Origin: Chitinophaga niabensis
GTDB lineage: Bacteria > Bacteroidota > Bacteroidia > Chitinophagales > Chitinophagaceae
Length of the DNA: 64,000 bases
Assembly: GCF_039545795.1 (NCBI RefSeq)
Contig: NZ_CP154260.1
Location: 4,345,001-4,409,000 of the forward strand
Direction: 5' to 3'
Part shown: positions 35,422 through 44,122 of the stretch, piece by piece
How the letters are laid out: each line of letters opens with the position of its first letter
Position numbering within the stretch: the first letter of the stretch is position 1
Notes under the pieces: generated by a model
Database searches by the model: none
Told to the model about the DNA's origin: nothing
What the model saw: the letters and a program-made list of their open reading frames with translations, nothing else
Made by a program: the position numbers and the translations under genes

Positions 35422-36102
35422 ATGAAGTTCACCTATTACGGCCATTCTAGCTTTGCAGTGGAGGTAAAGGGTAAAAAGATCCTTTTCGATCCCTTTATTA
35501 CCCCTAACGATCTGGCCAGTTCAATAGATGTAAATCGTATTGAGGCAGATTACATATTTGTGTCCCACGGGCATGCGGATCATGTGGCAGACCTGAAAGG
35601 CGTGGCAGAGAGAACGGGTGCAAAGGTGGTAGGAGCATTTGAGTTGACGGAATGGATCTCCAAACAAGGCATCTCCAATGTACACCCCATGAATACGGGT
35701 GGTAAATGGGCTTTTGACTTTGGCACTGTTAAATGCGTAGTTGCACATCATTCCAGCGGGTTGCCGGATGGCAGTTATGGCGGAAATCCCCTGGGCTTTG
35801 TTTTCACCACTTCAGAAGGCAATTTTTATTATAGCGGAGATACGGCGCTGACGTTCGACATGGAACTGATCCCCCGTTTCGCCAAACTGGATTTTGCCAT
35901 CCTGCCAATAGGAGATAACTTCACCATGGGGGTAGAGGATGCCATCATTGCAGCAGAGTTTATTGAATGCAGCCGGATCGTTGGCGTACATTACGACACA
36001 TTCGGATATATTAAAATAGATCATAAGGAAGCAACCCAGCAGTTTGAAGCAGCAGGATTAACTTTACTGCTGCCGGCGATAGGGGAAACGATCAATATTT
36101 AG
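35422..36102 (+). CDS. metal-dependent hydrolase, UPF0173/MBL fold
   Basis: 226 residues: MKFTYYGHSSFAVEVKGKKILFDPF start, zinc motif SHGHADHVAD, YYSGDTALTFDM and the late His in GVHYDTFGY. These are the metal ligands of the metallo-beta-lactamase fold in the UPF0173 family. The substrate is unknown. It lies 44 bp ahead of parA on the same strand and could be the first gene of the par operon. A possible -7 box TATTTTTG is at 35380-35387. Confidence 0.88.
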   Translation: MKFTYYGHSSFAVEVKGKKILFDPFITPNDLASSIDVNRIEADYIFVSHGHADHVADLKGVAERTGAKVVGAFELTEWISKQGISNVHPMNTGGKWAFDFGTVKCVVAHHSSGLPDGSYGGNPLGFVFTTSEGNFYYSGDTALTFDMELIPRFAKLDFAILPIGDNFTMGVEDAIIAAEFIECSRIVGVHYDTFGYIKIDHKEATQQFEAAGLTLLLPAIGETINI

Positions 36103-36146
36103 GTTCCTGATTATCCTATTTCAACCTTAGAATTTAAGACAGAACA

Positions 36147-36968
36147 ATGGCAAGAATTATCGCAATCGCCAATCAGAAAGGGGGCGTGGGGAAAACCACC
36201 AGCGCTATTAACCTGGCCAGCAGCCTGGCAGTATTGGAGTACAAAACACTGCTCGTTGATGCAGATCCGCAAGCTAACAGCACCACAGGGCTGGGCTTTG
36301 ACCTGCGCAATGTACAGCAGAGCCTGTACGACTGCATGGTGAATGATGTACAGGCAAAGGATGTGGTACTGGAATCAGATACCCCCAACCTGAAAGTGCT
36401 GCCCTCTCATATTGACCTCGTAGGTGCTGAACTGGAACTCATCAATCACCCTAACCGGGAAAGAGTGATGAAATCAGTGATTGATTCCGTTCAGGGCGAT
36501 TATGATTTCGTGATCGTAGATTGTTCTCCTTCCCTGGGCCTGATCACCGTGAATGCCCTCGTAGCATCCAATTCCGTGATCATTCCCGTTCAGTGCGAGT
36601 TCTTTGCACTGGAAGGTTTGGGTAAATTGCTCAATACTATCAAGATTGTTCAAAGCAGGCTCAATACAGACCTGGAGATTGAAGGCATTCTCATGACCAT
36701 GTACGATGGCCGTTTGCGCCTCAGCAACCAGGTAGTGGACGAAGTAAAACAACACTTTGAAGAAAGCGTGTTCAATACTATCATTCACCGGAACACCAAA
36801 CTGGGAGAAGCGCCCAGCTTTGGTAAATCAGTGATCATGTATGATGCTATGAGTACAGGTGCTATCAATTACCTGAACCTGGCCAAAGAGATCCTGCAAA
36901 AACATAACTTCACAAAGATCAGAACAGAAGATAAAATCTTAGCAATTAACGATGACCAATCCGAGTAA
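36147..36968 (+). CDS. parA: chromosome partitioning ATPase ParA
   Basis: ATPase that moves ParB-parS complexes. The 273-residue product starts MARIIAIANQKGGVGKTTSA, with the deviant Walker A Lys-Gly-Gly-Val-Gly-Lys, then DADPQANSTTGLG and VIVDCSPSLG. Cytosolic and nucleoid-bound. Overlaps parB by 17 bp. Normal length for the chromosomal Soj type. Confidence 0.96.
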   Translation: MARIIAIANQKGGVGKTTSAINLASSLAVLEYKTLLVDADPQANSTTGLGFDLRNVQQSLYDCMVNDVQAKDVVLESDTPNLKVLPSHIDLVGAELELINHPNRERVMKSVIDSVQGDYDFVIVDCSPSLGLITVNALVASNSVIIPVQCEFFALEGLGKLLNTIKIVQSRLNTDLEIEGILMTMYDGRLRLSNQVVDEVKQHFEESVFNTIIHRNTKLGEAPSFGKSVIMYDAMSTGAINYLNLAKEILQKHNFTKIRTEDKILAINDDQSE

Positions 36969-37872
36969 GAAAGAAGCGTTGGGGAAAGGTATCCGCTCGC
37001 TGCTGCAGAATATAGATACAGACCTGAAGCAAACTACCAGTGCTTTGGGCGATACTGTTGTGGCTCAGGCTACCGGCATAGAGCGCATTCCTTTGGACCA
37101 GATTGAAGTGAATCCCAAACAACCGAGAAGGGATTTCGATGAGCAGGCTTTACAGGAGCTGAGTCAGTCTATCAAGTTACACGACATCATTCAGCCTGTT
37201 ACGGTTTCCAAAGTTGGAAAGAAATACCAGCTGATAGCCGGTGAACGCCGTTTCCGTGCCAGTAAAATGGCCGGACTCAAGGATATCCCCGCTTATGTTC
37301 GCCAGGCTAACGACCAGGAACTTCTGGAACTGGCCCTGCTGGAAAACCTCCAACGCGAAAATCTGAATGCCATAGAAATAGCCCTCAGCTATAAAAGGCT
37401 CATGGAAGAGGTATCCCTCACCCAGGAGCAGGTGGCAGACCGGATGGGTAAAGAAAGAAGCACCGTTACCAACTATATACGCCTGCTGAAACTGCCGCCG
37501 GACATCCAGGTAGCAGTAAGGAACGGCAAATTAAGCATGGGCCATGCCCGTACGCTTATTGGTGTGGAGAACGTGGAAAAGCAATTGTTCATCTTCGGTG
37601 AGATCATGAAAAATGGCCTTTCCGTACGCCAGACGGAAGAACTGGTGCGGAAACTGAATCAGAACAGCGACAAGAATAGTGCGAAGAAACCGGCTAAAAG
37701 CTCCCTCCCTCCTGCTTATCAGAAAATACAGGACAACCTGGCCTCCCATTTTTCCACCAAAGTGAACCTGGACAGAAGTAAGAACGGAAAAGGAAGTATC
37801 AATATCGAGTTTTACTCAGATGAAGAACTGGATAGCATCCTGGAAAAATTATCATTATACGGTGAAAAATAA
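36952..37872 (+). CDS. parB: chromosome partitioning protein ParB
   Basis: 306 residues: ParB/Srx box IPLDQIEVNPKQPRRDFDE..., GERRFRASKMAGL, a central helix-turn-helix TQEQVADRMGKERSTVTNY, and a C-terminal dimerisation region. CTP-dependent clamp that loads at parS. I found no perfect TGTTTCACGTGAAACA-like parS in this window by reading. It overlaps parA and is 10 bp from the following DUF5683 gene. Confidence 0.95.
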   Translation: MTNPSKKEALGKGIRSLLQNIDTDLKQTTSALGDTVVAQATGIERIPLDQIEVNPKQPRRDFDEQALQELSQSIKLHDIIQPVTVSKVGKKYQLIAGERRFRASKMAGLKDIPAYVRQANDQELLELALLENLQRENLNAIEIALSYKRLMEEVSLTQEQVADRMGKERSTVTNYIRLLKLPPDIQVAVRNGKLSMGHARTLIGVENVEKQLFIFGEIMKNGLSVRQTEELVRKLNQNSDKNSAKKPAKSSLPPAYQKIQDNLASHFSTKVNLDRSKNGKGSINIEFYSDEELDSILEKLSLYGEK

Positions 37873-37882
37873 GGCAGGGTAC

Positions 37883-38536
37883 ATGTTGCGTGCCTTGTTG
37901 TGCCTGTTTTTATTCTCTGCATTCTCAAGCCATGCGCAGGACACAACAATGGTACACCGGCTGGTAATGGACTCACTCAAACGTGAGAAAGCTGCAATGC
38001 GGGATACCATCACTGTGCCCCCTACCGTTACAGATACCCTCCTCGCCAATTACAAAGCATTGCACAGCCCCCGCAGAGCTGCATTCTATTCAGCCGTACT
38101 TCCGGGCCTGGGCCAGATATACAACCGTCAATACTGGAAATTACCCCTCGTATATGCCGCTATTGGTATCAGCACCGGTGTATTTATCTTTAACATGGAT
38201 AAGTACACAGAATTCCGGAATGCTTACCGTTCAAGGGTGGCCAATTTAAACAATCCGGAATATGTAGATCCCTATCCCCGGTATAGTGGAGAAGATCTTA
38301 AATACCTGCGGGATGCCTACCGGCAATATGTGGATTACTCCGTATTGGTCTTTGTGGCAGCGTATGCGCTGCAGATTGTAGATGCCACGGTGTTTGCGCA
38401 CTTACGGCAGTTTGATATCAGTGATGATCTGAGCCTGCGCGTAGCACCCACCATCATCAACAACCGTGCGCTGGGTATTCAGCTCAATATTTCTCTTAGT
38501 CCCCGTAAAGCAAAAACGGGACTGGCTTTCAGATAA
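37883..38536 (+). CDS. DUF5683 membrane protein in par-dapB operon
   Basis: 217 residues from the Met at 37883: signal peptide MLRALLCLFLFSAFSSHAQ, then a polar part, and a helical membrane pair (LPLVYAAIGISTGVFIF; YSVLVFVAAYALQIVDATVF) that defines DUF5683, preceded by the typical AAFYSAVLPGLGQIYNRQYWK. Function unknown, but parB-DUF5683-dapB is a conserved Bacteroidota order. The alternative start at 37820 overlaps parB and lacks the signal sequence at its end. Conservative description: envelope protein linked by operon to chromosome partitioning and lysine/peptidoglycan precursor synthesis. Confidence 0.85.
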   Translation: MLRALLCLFLFSAFSSHAQDTTMVHRLVMDSLKREKAAMRDTITVPPTVTDTLLANYKALHSPRRAAFYSAVLPGLGQIYNRQYWKLPLVYAAIGISTGVFIFNMDKYTEFRNAYRSRVANLNNPEYVDPYPRYSGEDLKYLRDAYRQYVDYSVLVFVAAYALQIVDATVFAHLRQFDISDDLSLRVAPTIINNRALGIQLNISLSPRKAKTGLAFR

Positions 38537-38555
38537 CACATTGCATTTTTTAGAT

Positions 38556-39272
38556 ATGAAGATAGCATTAATAGGATACGGCAAGATGGGCCAGGCCATA
38601 GAAGCCATTGCACTCGGCCGTGGACACGAGATCATTCACAGGATAGACATTAACAGCAGCCACCTGCTGGAAAAAGAACACCTGCAACAGGCAGATGTAG
38701 CCATTGAATTTACCACGCCTGAAACTGCGTATGAAAATATTATTCGTTGCTTTGATGCCAATGTACCCGTTGTTTGCGGTACAACAGGCTGGCTGGACAA
38801 ACTTCCGCAGGTAAAATCCCAGTGCCTTGAAAAACACCAGGCTTTCCTGTACGCCAGCAATTTCAGCATAGGCGTGAACATCTTCTTTGAACTCAACCGC
38901 CGCCTGGCTGAGCTGATGGCTCCGCAGAGCGCATACGGCGTGAGCATGGAAGAGATCCACCATACCCAGAAAAAAGATGCGCCCAGCGGTACAGCTATCA
39001 CCCTGGCAGAACAGATCCTGGAAAAAGTACCCGGTAAAAAAGGCTGGGTGAATGAGGAAACAACAGACCCGGCCCAGCTGGCGATCATTTCCAAAAGGAT
39101 CAATCCCGCTCCCGGTACCCATACGATCACTTACAGCTCTCCCATAGACGATATCACCATCACCCATACCGCACATTCCCGCGAAGGTTTTGCCGCCGGC
39201 GCTGTGACCGCAGCGGAATGGCTGAAGGGCAAGAAAGGCATCTTTACCATGAAGGATGTGCTAAGCCTCTAG
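38556..39272 (+). CDS. dapB: 4-hydroxy-tetrahydrodipicolinate reductase
   Basis: NAD(P)H-dependent step of the diaminopimelate/lysine pathway. The 238-residue product starts MKIALIGYGKMGQAIEAIAL with the dinucleotide-binding glycines, contains CGTTGW, YASNFSIGVNIFFEL, EEIHHTQKKDAPSGTA (catalytic His-His/Lys region) and HSREGFAAGA. The start at 38556 is fixed by this motif; 30 upstream residues from 38466 overlap the preceding gene. The usual next gene, lepB, is absent; an Rrf2 regulator follows. Confidence 0.95.
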   Translation: MKIALIGYGKMGQAIEAIALGRGHEIIHRIDINSSHLLEKEHLQQADVAIEFTTPETAYENIIRCFDANVPVVCGTTGWLDKLPQVKSQCLEKHQAFLYASNFSIGVNIFFELNRRLAELMAPQSAYGVSMEEIHHTQKKDAPSGTAITLAEQILEKVPGKKGWVNEETTDPAQLAIISKRINPAPGTHTITYSSPIDDITITHTAHSREGFAAGAVTAAEWLKGKKGIFTMKDVLSL

Positions 39273-39309
39273 CTATCGGGCATAGCCCCCAAATGACGCC
39301 GGTTTTTGT

Positions 39310-39317
39310 TATATTTG
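39310..39317 (+). promoter_or_regulatory. -7 element of Rrf2 gene
   Basis: TATATTTG, matching TAnnTTTG, 39 bp before the start codon. No good upstream TTTG box at 19-20 bp. Confidence 0.4.
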
Positions 39318-39356
39318 TGCTTTGGGAGTGCAAAAACTACAGATCCATTACTAAAC

Positions 39357-39773
39357 ATGCTGTCTAAAAAAACACAATATGCGTTCCACGCATTGATATA
39401 TCTGGCTGAAAATGTTGACAAAGGGCCTATCCTGATATCAGAGATAGCGTCCGAAAAGAATATTTCCATTAAATTTTTGGAAAATATACTGTTGGAATTG
39501 AAAAATGCCGGAATTTTAGGGAGTAAAAAAGGTAAAGGCGGGGGATATTACCTCATGCGTACGCCAAAAGAAATTCCGCTGGCCCGCATCATCCGCTTGC
39601 TGGACGGCCCTATTGCCCTCCTGCCCTGCGTGAGCCTGAACTATTACGAACGCTGCGACAACTGTAAAGATGAAGCGGTATGTGGCCTGAACGAAGTGAT
39701 GGGCAAAGTAAGGGACGCCACACTTAAACTATTGGAAAACAAGTCTTTAAAAGATATCCTCACAAGGGACTAA
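39357..39773 (+). CDS. Rrf2 family transcriptional regulator
   Basis: 138 residues: winged helix starting MLSKKTQYAFHALIYLAEN, recognition region ISIKFLENILLELKNAGILGSKKGKGGGYYL, then PCVSLNYYERCDNCKDEAVCGL. Four Cys in the last segment are spaced C-x9-C-x2-C-x5-C, suitable for an Fe-S cluster as in IscR/NsrR. In Bacteroidota Rrf2 regulators commonly sit near sulfate assimilation genes; cysH-cysD-cysN begins 2.7 kb downstream, so I infer possible control of sulfur metabolism. Not shown directly. Confidence 0.85.
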   Translation: MLSKKTQYAFHALIYLAENVDKGPILISEIASEKNISIKFLENILLELKNAGILGSKKGKGGGYYLMRTPKEIPLARIIRLLDGPIALLPCVSLNYYERCDNCKDEAVCGLNEVMGKVRDATLKLLENKSLKDILTRD

Positions 39774-39798
39774 CATATTTACATGGGTTATATAAGCA

Positions 39799-39829
39799 GG
39801 GAAAGGCCACGGGTCTTTCCCTTTTTCTT
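39799..39829 (+). terminator. Rrf2 gene terminator
   Basis: AGGGAAAG-gccacgggt-CTTTCCCT followed by TTTTCTTTTT. Confidence 0.75.
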
Positions 39830-40020
39830 TTTAAAGAGATGATGTAGCCAGCCTCCCTCCTTTATTCAGCAGCCATCGCGACCTTAATCCAGGGCACTAT
39901 TTACAATAATTTACAAAGTTTACATTTTTAATTTACAATCCTAACCCTTCAGGCTGAAAGGATTAAGGTAGTTTCGCTATGTATCAAACTTTAAGACATG
40001 AAAAATAAAATGAATGCCTT

Positions 40021-40055
40021 AAGCGGATCTGATCTATCAGGAGATAGATCTATGT
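40021..40055 (+). promoter_or_regulatory. inverted repeat upstream of the small exported protein
   Basis: GATCTATC-agga-GATAGATC, flanked by a further AGATCT. It lies in the 5' region of the gene at 40076 and could be an operator or leader hairpin. In the rest of 39830-40075 I see only AT-rich sequence. Confidence 0.35.
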
Positions 40056-40075
40056 TAATTAAAACTACAAAACAC

Positions 40076-40618
40076 ATGAAAAAAGTTATTTATGCACTGA
40101 TCTTGCCGCTGGTTGTTGTAAGCGGACTAGTATTTGCTAATCACGAAATCAAAAATGAAAATTCTGAAAAATCAATCCCAAAGCCACTCTCTGCTGCTGA
40201 AAGGGAAGCCGGATTGAGAAAATGGGAGGCTACCCCTGAGGGTATAAAGTTCAAAAAATGGGAAGCGTCTCCCGAAGGTAAAAAAGTGCTTGCCGGTGCT
40301 GCTAAAATAAGGAAGCCTATAAGTGCTTTTACCAATATGGAGGCTGTTGTAACATCTCTTTCTCTTCCGCCGGGCTCACGATTAGGTTTCGGAGTGATGG
40401 CCAGGATTAATGGCGACGATTATATTCTTAGTTTTGGGCTGGAAGAGTCTAATGAATTTCAGCAATTGCATAACCTGAAAGTTAACGACAAAATAATTAT
40501 AAAAAGCCGTGGTGTATCGTACGCCCCCAAGTATTCATATCCAATAGTATCGGGCGACTATGTAGAACGAGATAGTAAAATAATTTATAAACGTGCCCCT
40601 CGCAAAGGTGGTTGCTGA
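40076..40618 (+). CDS. exported hypothetical protein with KWEA(T/S)PEG repeat
   Basis: About 180 residues. Signal-like N-terminus MKKVIYALILPLVVVSGLVFA, then a charged part with the repeated motif RKWEATPEGIKFKKWEASPEGK (two copies of KWEA-x-PEG) and a C-terminal globular region (GFGVMARINGDDYILSFGLE; KIIIKSRGVSYAPKYSYPIV). No family recognised. The frame could begin at 39998, but that extension is polar and would bury the signal sequence. Possible OB-fold-like C-terminal domain is only an impression. Confidence 0.6.
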   Translation: MKKVIYALILPLVVVSGLVFANHEIKNENSEKSIPKPLSAAEREAGLRKWEATPEGIKFKKWEASPEGKKVLAGAAKIRKPISAFTNMEAVVTSLSLPPGSRLGFGVMARINGDDYILSFGLEESNEFQQLHNLKVNDKIIIKSRGVSYAPKYSYPIVSGDYVERDSKIIYKRAPRKGGC

Positions 40619-40657
40619 GGCGGCCTTTTAATCACTAATACATAATTTACTTCATTG

Positions 40658-40693
40658 AGTCTGAAGGTCTTCGCGGTCTTCAGGCTTTTTTTA
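40658..40693 (+). terminator. terminator after small exported protein
   Basis: AGTCTGAAG-gtcttcgcggt-CTTCAGGCT then TTTTTTT. Confidence 0.8.
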
Positions 40694-40835
40694 TCCTTAC
40701 ATTTTTCGTTTTACACTACTTCACATTTTTCTCTGTTCAAATATTTGTTTTTGACATAGAATAGGCTCCCTTCAACGGTTGTTCTTTCTGCAAGGTTTTT
40801 GAGGATAGTTACGAGGACCGGTAAAACCATATTAT

Positions 40836-41948
40836 ATGAAAACGCAAAGAAAAGAACTCGTCAGATTTGCGCCCCGTGGAGAAGATAGTTTCATGGAAGC
40901 AGTAGCAGCCAGGGTACAAACATACTTTGAGGTGAATAATATTTCTCCATATGCCAACACAGCTATGTGGGTAAAAACAGCTATTATGCTGATGCTATAT
41001 TTTATACCCTATGTGTTAATGGTTACCGGATACGGGGCCGGCAATCTGTGGATCTTCTTTGGCCTTTGGTTCCTCATGGGATGGGGAATGGTGGGTATAG
41101 GCACATCCGTTATGCATGATGCCAATCACGGAACTTATTCTCCTCACAAAAAGATCAATAATTTCATCGGGTACATACTCGAAATAATAGGTGGATATAC
41201 GGTTAACTGGAGGATCCAGCATAATGTGCTGCATCATACCTACACCAATATAACAGGCCTGGATGATGATATTGACAGTATTGTGCTGCTGCGTTTATCT
41301 CCCAGGCAACCGCGGTACTGGTTCCACCGCTATCAGTATATCTATGCCTGGTTCTTTTATATGGTAATGACCTTATTCTGGATGACGGCAAAAGATTATT
41401 TGCAGGTAATGCGGTATAAACGCCACGATCTGCTGATCAAAGAAAAAGTCTCTTTACCCCAGGCCCTTTTTCGCATTACCATGTACAAACTGTTCTATTA
41501 CGCCTATATAATGGTGCTGCCCCTCCTGTTTTCCGGCCAGCCCTGGTATTTTGTTGTGGCAGGGTTCCTGTTAATGCATTTTACAGCAGGCCTTTATCTC
41601 TCCTGCGTTTTTCAACCTTCTCATATTATGGAAGATTCTGCATTCGCATTACCGGTAACTGTTGATGGCACAAAAAGAATGGAGGACTCCTGGGCTGTGC
41701 ATGAACTGGCCAATACCACTAATTTTGCCCCGCATAACCGGATCCTTTCATGGTTCATTGGAGGATTGAACTTTCAGATAGAACATCATCTGTTCACCGG
41801 CATTTGCCATGTGCATTACAAAAAACTTGCTCCCATTGTACAATCAGCGGCTGCGGCATTTGGACTACCCTATCATATTCAGCCTACTTTCCGCCGGGCG
41901 CTGGCTAAACATGCCGATATGCTTAAGATCCTGGGGCGGGAAGACTGA
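40836..41948 (+). CDS. fatty acid desaturase (membrane di-iron, acyl-lipid/acyl-CoA type)
   Basis: 370 residues with the three histidine boxes of membrane desaturases: HDANH (about residue 96), HNVLHHTYT (about 130) and QIEHHLF (about 311). The QxxHH form of the last box is typical of front-end (delta-5/delta-6-like) desaturases; no cytochrome b5 domain is fused. Four to six membrane helices. It introduces a double bond into acyl chains, likely adjusting membrane fluidity, using an external electron donor not seen nearby. The hairpin AATACCTATttATAGGTATT directly after the stop may end the transcript. Confidence 0.88.
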   Translation: MKTQRKELVRFAPRGEDSFMEAVAARVQTYFEVNNISPYANTAMWVKTAIMLMLYFIPYVLMVTGYGAGNLWIFFGLWFLMGWGMVGIGTSVMHDANHGTYSPHKKINNFIGYILEIIGGYTVNWRIQHNVLHHTYTNITGLDDDIDSIVLLRLSPRQPRYWFHRYQYIYAWFFYMVMTLFWMTAKDYLQVMRYKRHDLLIKEKVSLPQALFRITMYKLFYYAYIMVLPLLFSGQPWYFVVAGFLLMHFTAGLYLSCVFQPSHIMEDSAFALPVTVDGTKRMEDSWAVHELANTTNFAPHNRILSWFIGGLNFQIEHHLFTGICHVHYKKLAPIVQSAAAAFGLPYHIQPTFRRALAKHADMLKILGRED

Positions 41949-41949
41949 A

Positions 41950-41970
41950 AAATACCTATTTATAGGTATT
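41950..41970 (+). terminator. hairpin after desaturase
   Basis: AATACCTAT-tt-ATAGGTATT, AT-rich, starting two bases after the stop; weak or partial terminator. Its end overlaps the -33 box of the next promoter. Confidence 0.45.
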
Positions 41971-41999
41971 GCCGGTCATTTTCCTCCAAATTATCTTTG
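41969..41999 (+). promoter_or_regulatory. promoter driving the region upstream of cysH
   Basis: TTG (41969-41971), 20 bp, TATCTTTG (41992-41999), matching the Bacteroidota consensus. The nearest annotated gene, cysH, is 490 bp downstream and has its own -7 box, so this promoter would make a long leader or a separate RNA. Confidence 0.55.
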
Positions 42000-42087
42000 C
42001 CCTCTTAATAGGCTGAAAAACAACAACTTGTTAAATATTATCCTAATCCCTATACAGCAGAGAATCGTCAAAAAAAAGTAAAAACGT

Positions 42088-42180
42088 ATGCCTGTTCCAG
42101 TGGAAATGGAAGTGGTAGCCCCACAACCACCCCTGAGAACGGGTTTGCGATTTAAAGCAGAGATATTCAGCAATGGCTAA
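42088..42180 (+). CDS. possible 30-residue peptide ORF
   Basis: ATG at 42088 and 30 codons giving MPVPVEMEVVAPQPPLRTGL then RFKAEIFSNG. It begins about 85 nt behind a good promoter. It is proline-rich, without membrane segment, and no family is recognised. It could be a leader peptide or chance. Listed with low confidence. Confidence 0.25.
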   Translation: MPVPVEMEVVAPQPPLRTGLRFKAEIFSNG

Positions 42181-42420
42181 TCCCGGATGGAATTAATTGA
42201 CCTTTTGATCATAAGCATTGACGTTCCCCAGGAAAGTTAAAGGGCCGGCTACAAAGTGAAGAACGCTTTGGGGCTGGCCCTAGGCTTTTAAAGGAACTGA
42301 GCATTACAGGGCCCTTGAGTTACCCGACCAGGCTTTACAAGCCCCTGAACCGGCACCGCCCCTTTCTTTAAGCTTTTTAGTACTTCCCCTGCTTTTAGAA
42401 GATGTCTATATTTTGGGGAC
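42181..42420 (+). other. GC-rich structured intergenic segment upstream of cysH
   Basis: Strong hairpin GGGCCGGC / GCTGGCCC (about 42241-42286) with an inner CAAAG/CTTTG stem, followed by AGGCTT-tac-AAGCC. This is unusually GC-rich for an intergenic stretch here and contains no recognised gene. It could be a structured leader, a separate RNA, or a decayed gene (one frame is open for about 50 codons without ATG). Confidence 0.45.
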
Positions 42421-42457
42421 TCCTTAAATTTAGTCTATCTTTTTTATAGGTTTTATG

Positions 42458-42465
42458 TATTTTTG
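42458..42465 (+). promoter_or_regulatory. -7 element of the cysHDN operon
   Basis: TATTTTTG, 24 bp before the cysH start; a T-rich run about 20 bp upstream replaces a clear TTTG. Confidence 0.45.
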
Positions 42466-42489
42466 CTGTATTGTAGAAGGAAGCTACAC

Positions 42490-43179
42490 ATGAAAGATTT
42501 ACCCGGGCTTTTAGCCCAGCAGAAAGATATCGCAGCAGGAATACGCATTTTAACAGAGGAATTTCCCGGCGCTGTTGCCTTTTCCACGTCGTTTGGCCAG
42601 GAAGACCAGGTGTTGGCAGACATCATCTGGAAGAACAACTTGCCTGTACGGGTATTTACATTAGATACCGGCAGGCTTTTCCAGGAAACATATGACCTGA
42701 TGGACCTTACCCGGGCCCGCTATAAACAGCCTTTCGAGATCTATTTCCCGGAAACGGCAGCTGTAGAGGCCTTGGTGAAAGAAAAAGGCATGAACAGCTT
42801 TTATGATTCTGTTGAGAACCGCAAAGAATGCTGTTACATCCGTAAAGTGGTTCCTTTGAACCGCGCTTTACAGGGAACAAAAGTATGGATCACCGGCCTC
42901 CGCGCAGAGCAAAGTGAAAACCGGCATGATATGCCGGTATTGGAATGGGACGAAGGCCGCCAGCTCTATAAATACAATCCGCTCATCCATTGGACGTTTG
43001 AAGAAATGACAGCCTACCTGGATAAACACAACGTGCCTTATAACAAACTGCACGACAAAGGTTTCATCAGCATTGGCTGCGCTCCTTGTACCCGCGCTAT
43101 TGAACCAGGAGAACATCCCCGCGCCGGAAGGTGGTGGTGGGAGGAATCCAAGAAAGAATGCGGTTTACACACTAGTTGA
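42490..43179 (+). CDS. cysH: phosphoadenylyl/adenylyl-sulfate reductase, [4Fe-4S] type
   Basis: 229 residues. The PP-loop-related start is AVAFSTSFGQEDQVLADII; LDTGRLFQETY and the arginine-rich RAEQSENRHDMP follow. It carries CC (ECCYIRK) and CxxC (GCAPCTRAI), the four cysteines that bind a [4Fe-4S] cluster in APS reductases, and the redox-active KKECGLH tail. This cysteine set indicates reduction of APS to sulfite without need for PAPS, consistent with absence of an APS kinase (CysC) here. The TTG start at 42463 adds nine implausible residues. First gene of the cysHDN operon; cysD follows 19 bp later. Confidence 0.9.
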   Translation: MKDLPGLLAQQKDIAAGIRILTEEFPGAVAFSTSFGQEDQVLADIIWKNNLPVRVFTLDTGRLFQETYDLMDLTRARYKQPFEIYFPETAAVEALVKEKGMNSFYDSVENRKECCYIRKVVPLNRALQGTKVWITGLRAEQSENRHDMPVLEWDEGRQLYKYNPLIHWTFEEMTAYLDKHNVPYNKLHDKGFISIGCAPCTRAIEPGEHPRAGRWWWEESKKECGLHTS

Positions 43180-43198
43180 TCAAGTTTAACATCGTTAT

Positions 43199-44104
43199 AT
43201 GAGTAGTATTCAATGGCAATTTCCGCGGGCTCTGGAGGATGAAGCAATTTACATCCTGCGGGAAACCGCTGCGCAGTTTGAACGGCCTGCCATCCTCTTT
43301 TCAGGTGGAAAGGATTCTATCACACTTGTACGTTTAGCACAAAAAGCTTTTTACCCGGGTAAGATCCCCTTCCCTTTATTACATGTGGACACCGGCCACA
43401 ACTTTCCCGAAACCATCGAGTTCCGCGACTGGCTGGTGGAATCACTGGGCCTTGAACTGATTGTACGGAATGTACAGGATAGTATCAACCAGGGTAAAGT
43501 AAAGGAAGAAACCGGCAAATATGCCAGCAGGAATGCCTTACAAACGGTTACCCTCCTGGATGCCATTGAAGAACTGAAGTTTGATGCCTGCATTGGCGGC
43601 GCCCGCAGAGATGAGGAAAAAGCACGCGCCAAAGAAAGGATCTTCTCCGTACGCGATGAATTCGGCCAATGGAACTCCAAGATCCAGCGCCCTGAATTGT
43701 TTGACCATCTCAACGGTAAGATCAACATAGGTGAAAACGTTCGGGTGTTCCCCATCTCCAACTGGACGGAACTGGACGTTTGGAATTATATCCGTGAAGA
43801 AGGCCTCGCTATCCCTTCCATCTACTTCTCTCATGAAAGAGAGATCATTGAAAGAGATGGTATGTACTGGCCCTACTCTGATTTCCTCAACACCACGGAA
43901 GATGAAAAGCCCTTCCCGGCTAAAGTACGTTTCCGTACAGTAGGGGATATGACCTGTACCGCAGCAGTGATGTCCGAAGCAGATAAACTGGAAGACATCA
44001 TCACGGAAATACTGGCCGCCAAGATCTCCGAAAGAGGTGCCCGTATTGATGATAAGCGCTCAGAAGCCGCCATGGAAAAACGCAAGAACGCGGGGTATTT
44101 TTAA
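43199..44104 (+). CDS. cysD: sulfate adenylyltransferase subunit 2
   Basis: 301 residues; with CysN it makes APS from sulfate and ATP. PP-loop ATP site FSGGKDSITLVRLA at about 35-48, then LLHVDTGHNFPETIEFRDWL, GGARRDEEKARAKERIFS and SNWTELDVWNYI. The catalytic and subunit-binding regions are intact and length is normal. cysN starts 18 bp downstream. Confidence 0.97.
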   Translation: MSSIQWQFPRALEDEAIYILRETAAQFERPAILFSGGKDSITLVRLAQKAFYPGKIPFPLLHVDTGHNFPETIEFRDWLVESLGLELIVRNVQDSINQGKVKEETGKYASRNALQTVTLLDAIEELKFDACIGGARRDEEKARAKERIFSVRDEFGQWNSKIQRPELFDHLNGKINIGENVRVFPISNWTELDVWNYIREEGLAIPSIYFSHEREIIERDGMYWPYSDFLNTTEDEKPFPAKVRFRTVGDMTCTAAVMSEADKLEDIITEILAAKISERGARIDDKRSEAAMEKRKNAGYF

Positions 44105-44122
44105 ACTACGAATTGACTAACA

